From Chloroflexota bacterium (GTDB taxonomy: Bacteria; Chloroflexota; Chloroflexia; QHBQ01; JADMIH01): a stretch of 14,842 nucleotides of DNA. The notes under the pieces are model-generated. The model was not told where the DNA came from, did no database searches, and was given only the letters and a program-made list of their open reading frames with translations. Every line of letters starts with the position of its first letter. The first letter of the stretch is position 1. Where the stretch lies: contig JADMIH010000094.1 of the NCBI GenBank assembly GCA_015478675.1, positions 1 through 14,842 of the forward strand, written 5' to 3'. Below, in pieces: positions 12,964 through 14,842 of this stretch. The position numbers and the translations under genes were made by a program.

Positions 12964-14430
12964 TTAAGCAGGCGCTTCTGCCGCAGCCGGCGCTGCCGCC
13001 AGCATAGGCTCGCTCGCTGTGACTGTCTTGTAGATGTTCCAGGCTTGCAAAATGCCTGAAATAACTATCATCGCCCCTGATATGGCGCGGGCTACCAGAT
13101 AAGGCTTTAGCTCAGGCAGCACCTTGTAAACCGAGTCGCCGTTGAGCCACATCGCCCCCTGTATCAGCCCACCTATTTGCAGCGAAAGCATCATCAAGAG
13201 GAAGCCCGCTGTTACCAACCAAAATTGCACCTCAGCTATCGCAGGGCTGTAAATGCGCTTGCGTAAAGTCACCGGGATTATGTAGTAGATAGCAGCCATT
13301 GCCCAGAAGGAGAATGTCCCCAGGAGCGCGAGGTGGGCATGACCCACAATCCAGTTGGTGAAGTGAATCAGGCGGTTGAAGCCCTGAATCGACTGCAATG
13401 GCCCCTGCACACAGGTAATGAAGTAGAAGACGGTGCCCACCATCACAAACTTCAACGGCAAGCTTTCGTATATCTTCCCCCAGTTGCCCCGCATCGTCAG
13501 CCATATATTGGTTAGGAAGGTAATGACCGGGATGAAGAGGCCGAGGGAACCCACCACCGCCAGTGTCTTTAGCCAACCCGGGGTGGGGGTTGCCAGTATA
13601 TGGTGTTGGCCCACCAGCCCGTAGAAGAAAGCAATTGACCAGAAGCCGATCAACGAAAGCAGGTGGCTGTAGAGGGGCGAGCGCGTAATTACAGGCACGA
13701 GGTAGTAGACGATAGCCACGCCTGACGTGGTGAACCAATAGCCCAGCACATTATGGCCATAGAACCATTGCCACGTCACGTCGGCTATGCCCGTAAGCCC
13801 GCCCGACGGGAAGCCCGCCAGGTTCGTCTCCGCGCTCGGCAGTAGAGGCTGCCACATCACATTGCCGACAAAGTAGAGCATCGGCATCCAGATCATCGTG
13901 CCCATGATATACCACAAGGAGACGAAGAGCTTTTTCTCCTTGCGGCTCATAATCGTCCGGAATATGTTGAAGCCCACCATCAACAGAGCGATCATCACCA
14001 TGATGTCAAGAGGCCAGATTAGCTCGGCATATTCACGGCCCTGTGTGAGGCCGTTTGATAAAGTGAGGTATGCGCCGATGCCCATGACGTTCCACAGGAT
14101 CATCGTCATGTTGCCCAGTGTCTCGCTCCACAGCTTGACCCCGCAAAGGCGTGGCACTATGTAGAAGAACGCGCCGACCTGGGCCATCGAGAGCCAGAGG
14201 AATAGCACCCCATTGACATGCATCTGGCGCATACGCCCGAAGACGAACCAGGGGATCCCCGCCAGGAAGTCGGGGCTTATCATCTCGGTGGCCGCGATAA
14301 GCCCCACGAAGTCCGCAATCGTCAGCCAGAGGATCGCCGAGTAGAGAAAGTTACGTGAAGCGCTACCCTCTGCCGACAAAAAGCCCGTCCGCCCCTGCAT
14401 GTAATCCAAGTCTCTAGCTTTTACACTCAT
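12964..14430 (-). CDS. ccoN: cbb3-type cytochrome c oxidase subunit I
   Basis: The 488-residue catalytic subunit has twelve or so transmembrane helices and should reduce O2 to water with proton pumping. All expected ligands are present. His71 in RMRQMHVNG binds low-spin heme b. His225 in WFYGHNVLGYW and His276/His277 in VGQHHI bind CuB. Tyr270 in FFYGLVGQHH aligns with the cross-linked active-site tyrosine. His364/His366 in VGHAHLALLG bind hemes b3 and b. The length is usual for the family. The ATG at 14430 has GAAGGG about nine bases upstream. The acidic/alanine-rich C-terminus (AAAPAAAEAPA) is unremarkable. The following gene encodes the CcoO-type cytochrome. NO reductase is an alternative for some CcoN relatives, but the HH pair and Tyr favour an oxidase. 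Confidence 0.95.
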   Translation of the reverse strand: MSVKARDLDYMQGRTGFLSAEGSASRNFLYSAILWLTIADFVGLIAATEMISPDFLAGIPWFVFGRMRQMHVNGVLFLWLSMAQVGAFFYIVPRLCGVKLWSETLGNMTMILWNVMGIGAYLTLSNGLTQGREYAELIWPLDIMVMIALLMVGFNIFRTIMSRKEKKLFVSLWYIMGTMIWMPMLYFVGNVMWQPLLPSAETNLAGFPSGGLTGIADVTWQWFYGHNVLGYWFTTSGVAIVYYLVPVITRSPLYSHLLSLIGFWSIAFFYGLVGQHHILATPTPGWLKTLAVVGSLGLFIPVITFLTNIWLTMRGNWGKIYESLPLKFVMVGTVFYFITCVQGPLQSIQGFNRLIHFTNWIVGHAHLALLGTFSFWAMAAIYYIIPVTLRKRIYSPAIAEVQFWLVTAGFLLMMLSLQIGGLIQGAMWLNGDSVYKVLPELKPYLVARAISGAMIVISGILQAWNIYKTVTASEPMLAAAPAAAEAPA

Positions 14431-14458
14431 CTGCCGTTGCCCTTCCTCTCAACTATCG

Positions 14459-14485
14459 AGTATAATGCTGCCCGCTCTCAAGCAA
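14459..14485 (-). promoter_or_regulatory. Weak candidate promoter before ccoN
   Basis: On the - strand TTGCTT (14485-14480) and TATACT (14464-14459) lie 15 bases apart in the 91-base gap before ccoN. The -10 matches five of six. The spacing is shorter than ideal, so the cluster may instead be read from a promoter outside the window. Confidence 0.3.
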
Positions 14486-14521
14486 GGCGCGGTATAGCCC
14501 TGTGCCGGATTAGAATCTCCT

Positions 14522-14842
14522 TTACCGCGACAGGCGGCGCATCGCGTACGCGATTATGCCTGCTGAAACCACCACAACCACACCCAACGTAACAAGGTTG
14601 CCCGCCTGGTTCGCCGGAGGAGTGCCGAACTGCAAGTTGTTCCAGGTCGAAACTGCCTTCATGCCGCGCACTTCGCCGCGTGCTCCGTTCCACACAGCGA
14701 ACGCAATAGAGCTGCTCCCACCTATAACCAGAGGCGCGCTACCCAGGTCGCCCTTCGACAGCAATCTGTAAAATACAACGTGCCACTGCTTGCCATCATA
14801 AAAGGAGCGCACCTGCGGCTCAAGACCTGGAGTATCCACGGC
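14522..14842 (-). CDS. Ethylbenzene-dehydrogenase-type heme b protein with C-terminal membrane anchor (partial)
   Basis: Only the last ~106 residues are in the window; the 5' end lies beyond base 14842. The sequence YDGKQWHVVFYRLL, then SSSIAFAVWNGARGEVRGMK and AVSTW matches the end of the EB_dh domain. This is the heme b-binding gamma subunit of type II DMSO-reductase-family enzymes. In ethylbenzene dehydrogenase the heme is held by Met and Lys. The Lys in GMKAVSTW is a candidate ligand, but this was not tested. A transmembrane helix follows (LVTLGVVVVVSAGIIAYAM) and ends in basic MRRLSR, so the domain sits outside the membrane on a C-terminal anchor. Many gamma subunits are soluble, so the anchor is notable. 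The gene ends 91 bases before ccoN. Confidence 0.75.
   Translation of the reverse strand, partial: AVDTPGLEPQVRSFYDGKQWHVVFYRLLSKGDLGSAPLVIGGSSSIAFAVWNGARGEVRGMKAVSTWNNLQFGTPPANQAGNLVTLGVVVVVSAGIIAYAMRRLSR

Noticed and set aside
14515..14520. AGGAG after the stop of the heme b gene as the ribosome site of an extra gene
   Set aside because: No ATG, GTG or TTG at suitable spacing opens a usable frame before ccoN.

Overview
The window reads as bacterial chromosome, most likely from a member of the Chloroflexota. The support is indirect: a secreted protein of a type common in that phylum, a 52-residue DUF5679-type zinc-ribbon gene, frequent GTG/TTG starts, and dispersed 'CCCCTCTCCC...GGGAGAGGGG' intergenic repeats. 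No rRNA, tRNA, CRISPR array, transposase or phage gene was seen.

Layout: everything from 1 to 5142 is on the + strand and everything from 5483 to the end is on the - strand. The two halves converge on a non-coding stretch (5143-5482) that holds a strong bidirectional hairpin. The left half has the 3' end of clpB, a two-gene family I CoA-transferase-like operon with an ATGA overlap, and a secreted protein with two internal repeats. All four intergenic gaps of this half carry copies of a GC-rich hairpin repeat. None was seen in the right half.

The right half, read right to left, is mainly one compact respiratory cluster. It starts with the C-terminal end of a membrane-anchored ethylbenzene-dehydrogenase-type heme b protein, cut by the window edge. 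Next come ccoN (the cbb3 oxidase catalytic subunit with all expected heme and CuB ligands), a CcoO-type cytochrome c fused to a second cytochrome c domain, and a CcoS-like protein. A two-helix protein that may be the detached membrane anchor of CcoP follows, then a single-helix protein, a predicted dimeric alpha/beta-barrel (ABM-like) protein, and two more single-helix proteins. The last large gene is a 654-residue membrane protein built from three tandem copies of the C-terminal quarter-to-third of CcoN. Gaps between these genes are short, so most of the cluster is probably one transcript. A metallophosphatase lies 40 bases downstream. Beyond it are the DUF5679 gene, with its own near-consensus promoter, and an unrecognised helical protein.

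The most unusual item is the three-module CcoN-like protein (7339-9303). Modules 1 and 2 align without a gap over 151 residues and each keeps the HxH heme-ligand motif. Module 3 has HxQ. The protein has none of the CuB ligands of an oxidase, so it is not a catalytic subunit. With the rearranged CcoO/CcoP parts and the run of small unrecognised membrane proteins, this suggests a non-canonical cbb3-type complex with extra heme-binding membrane components. Its function cannot be settled from sequence alone.
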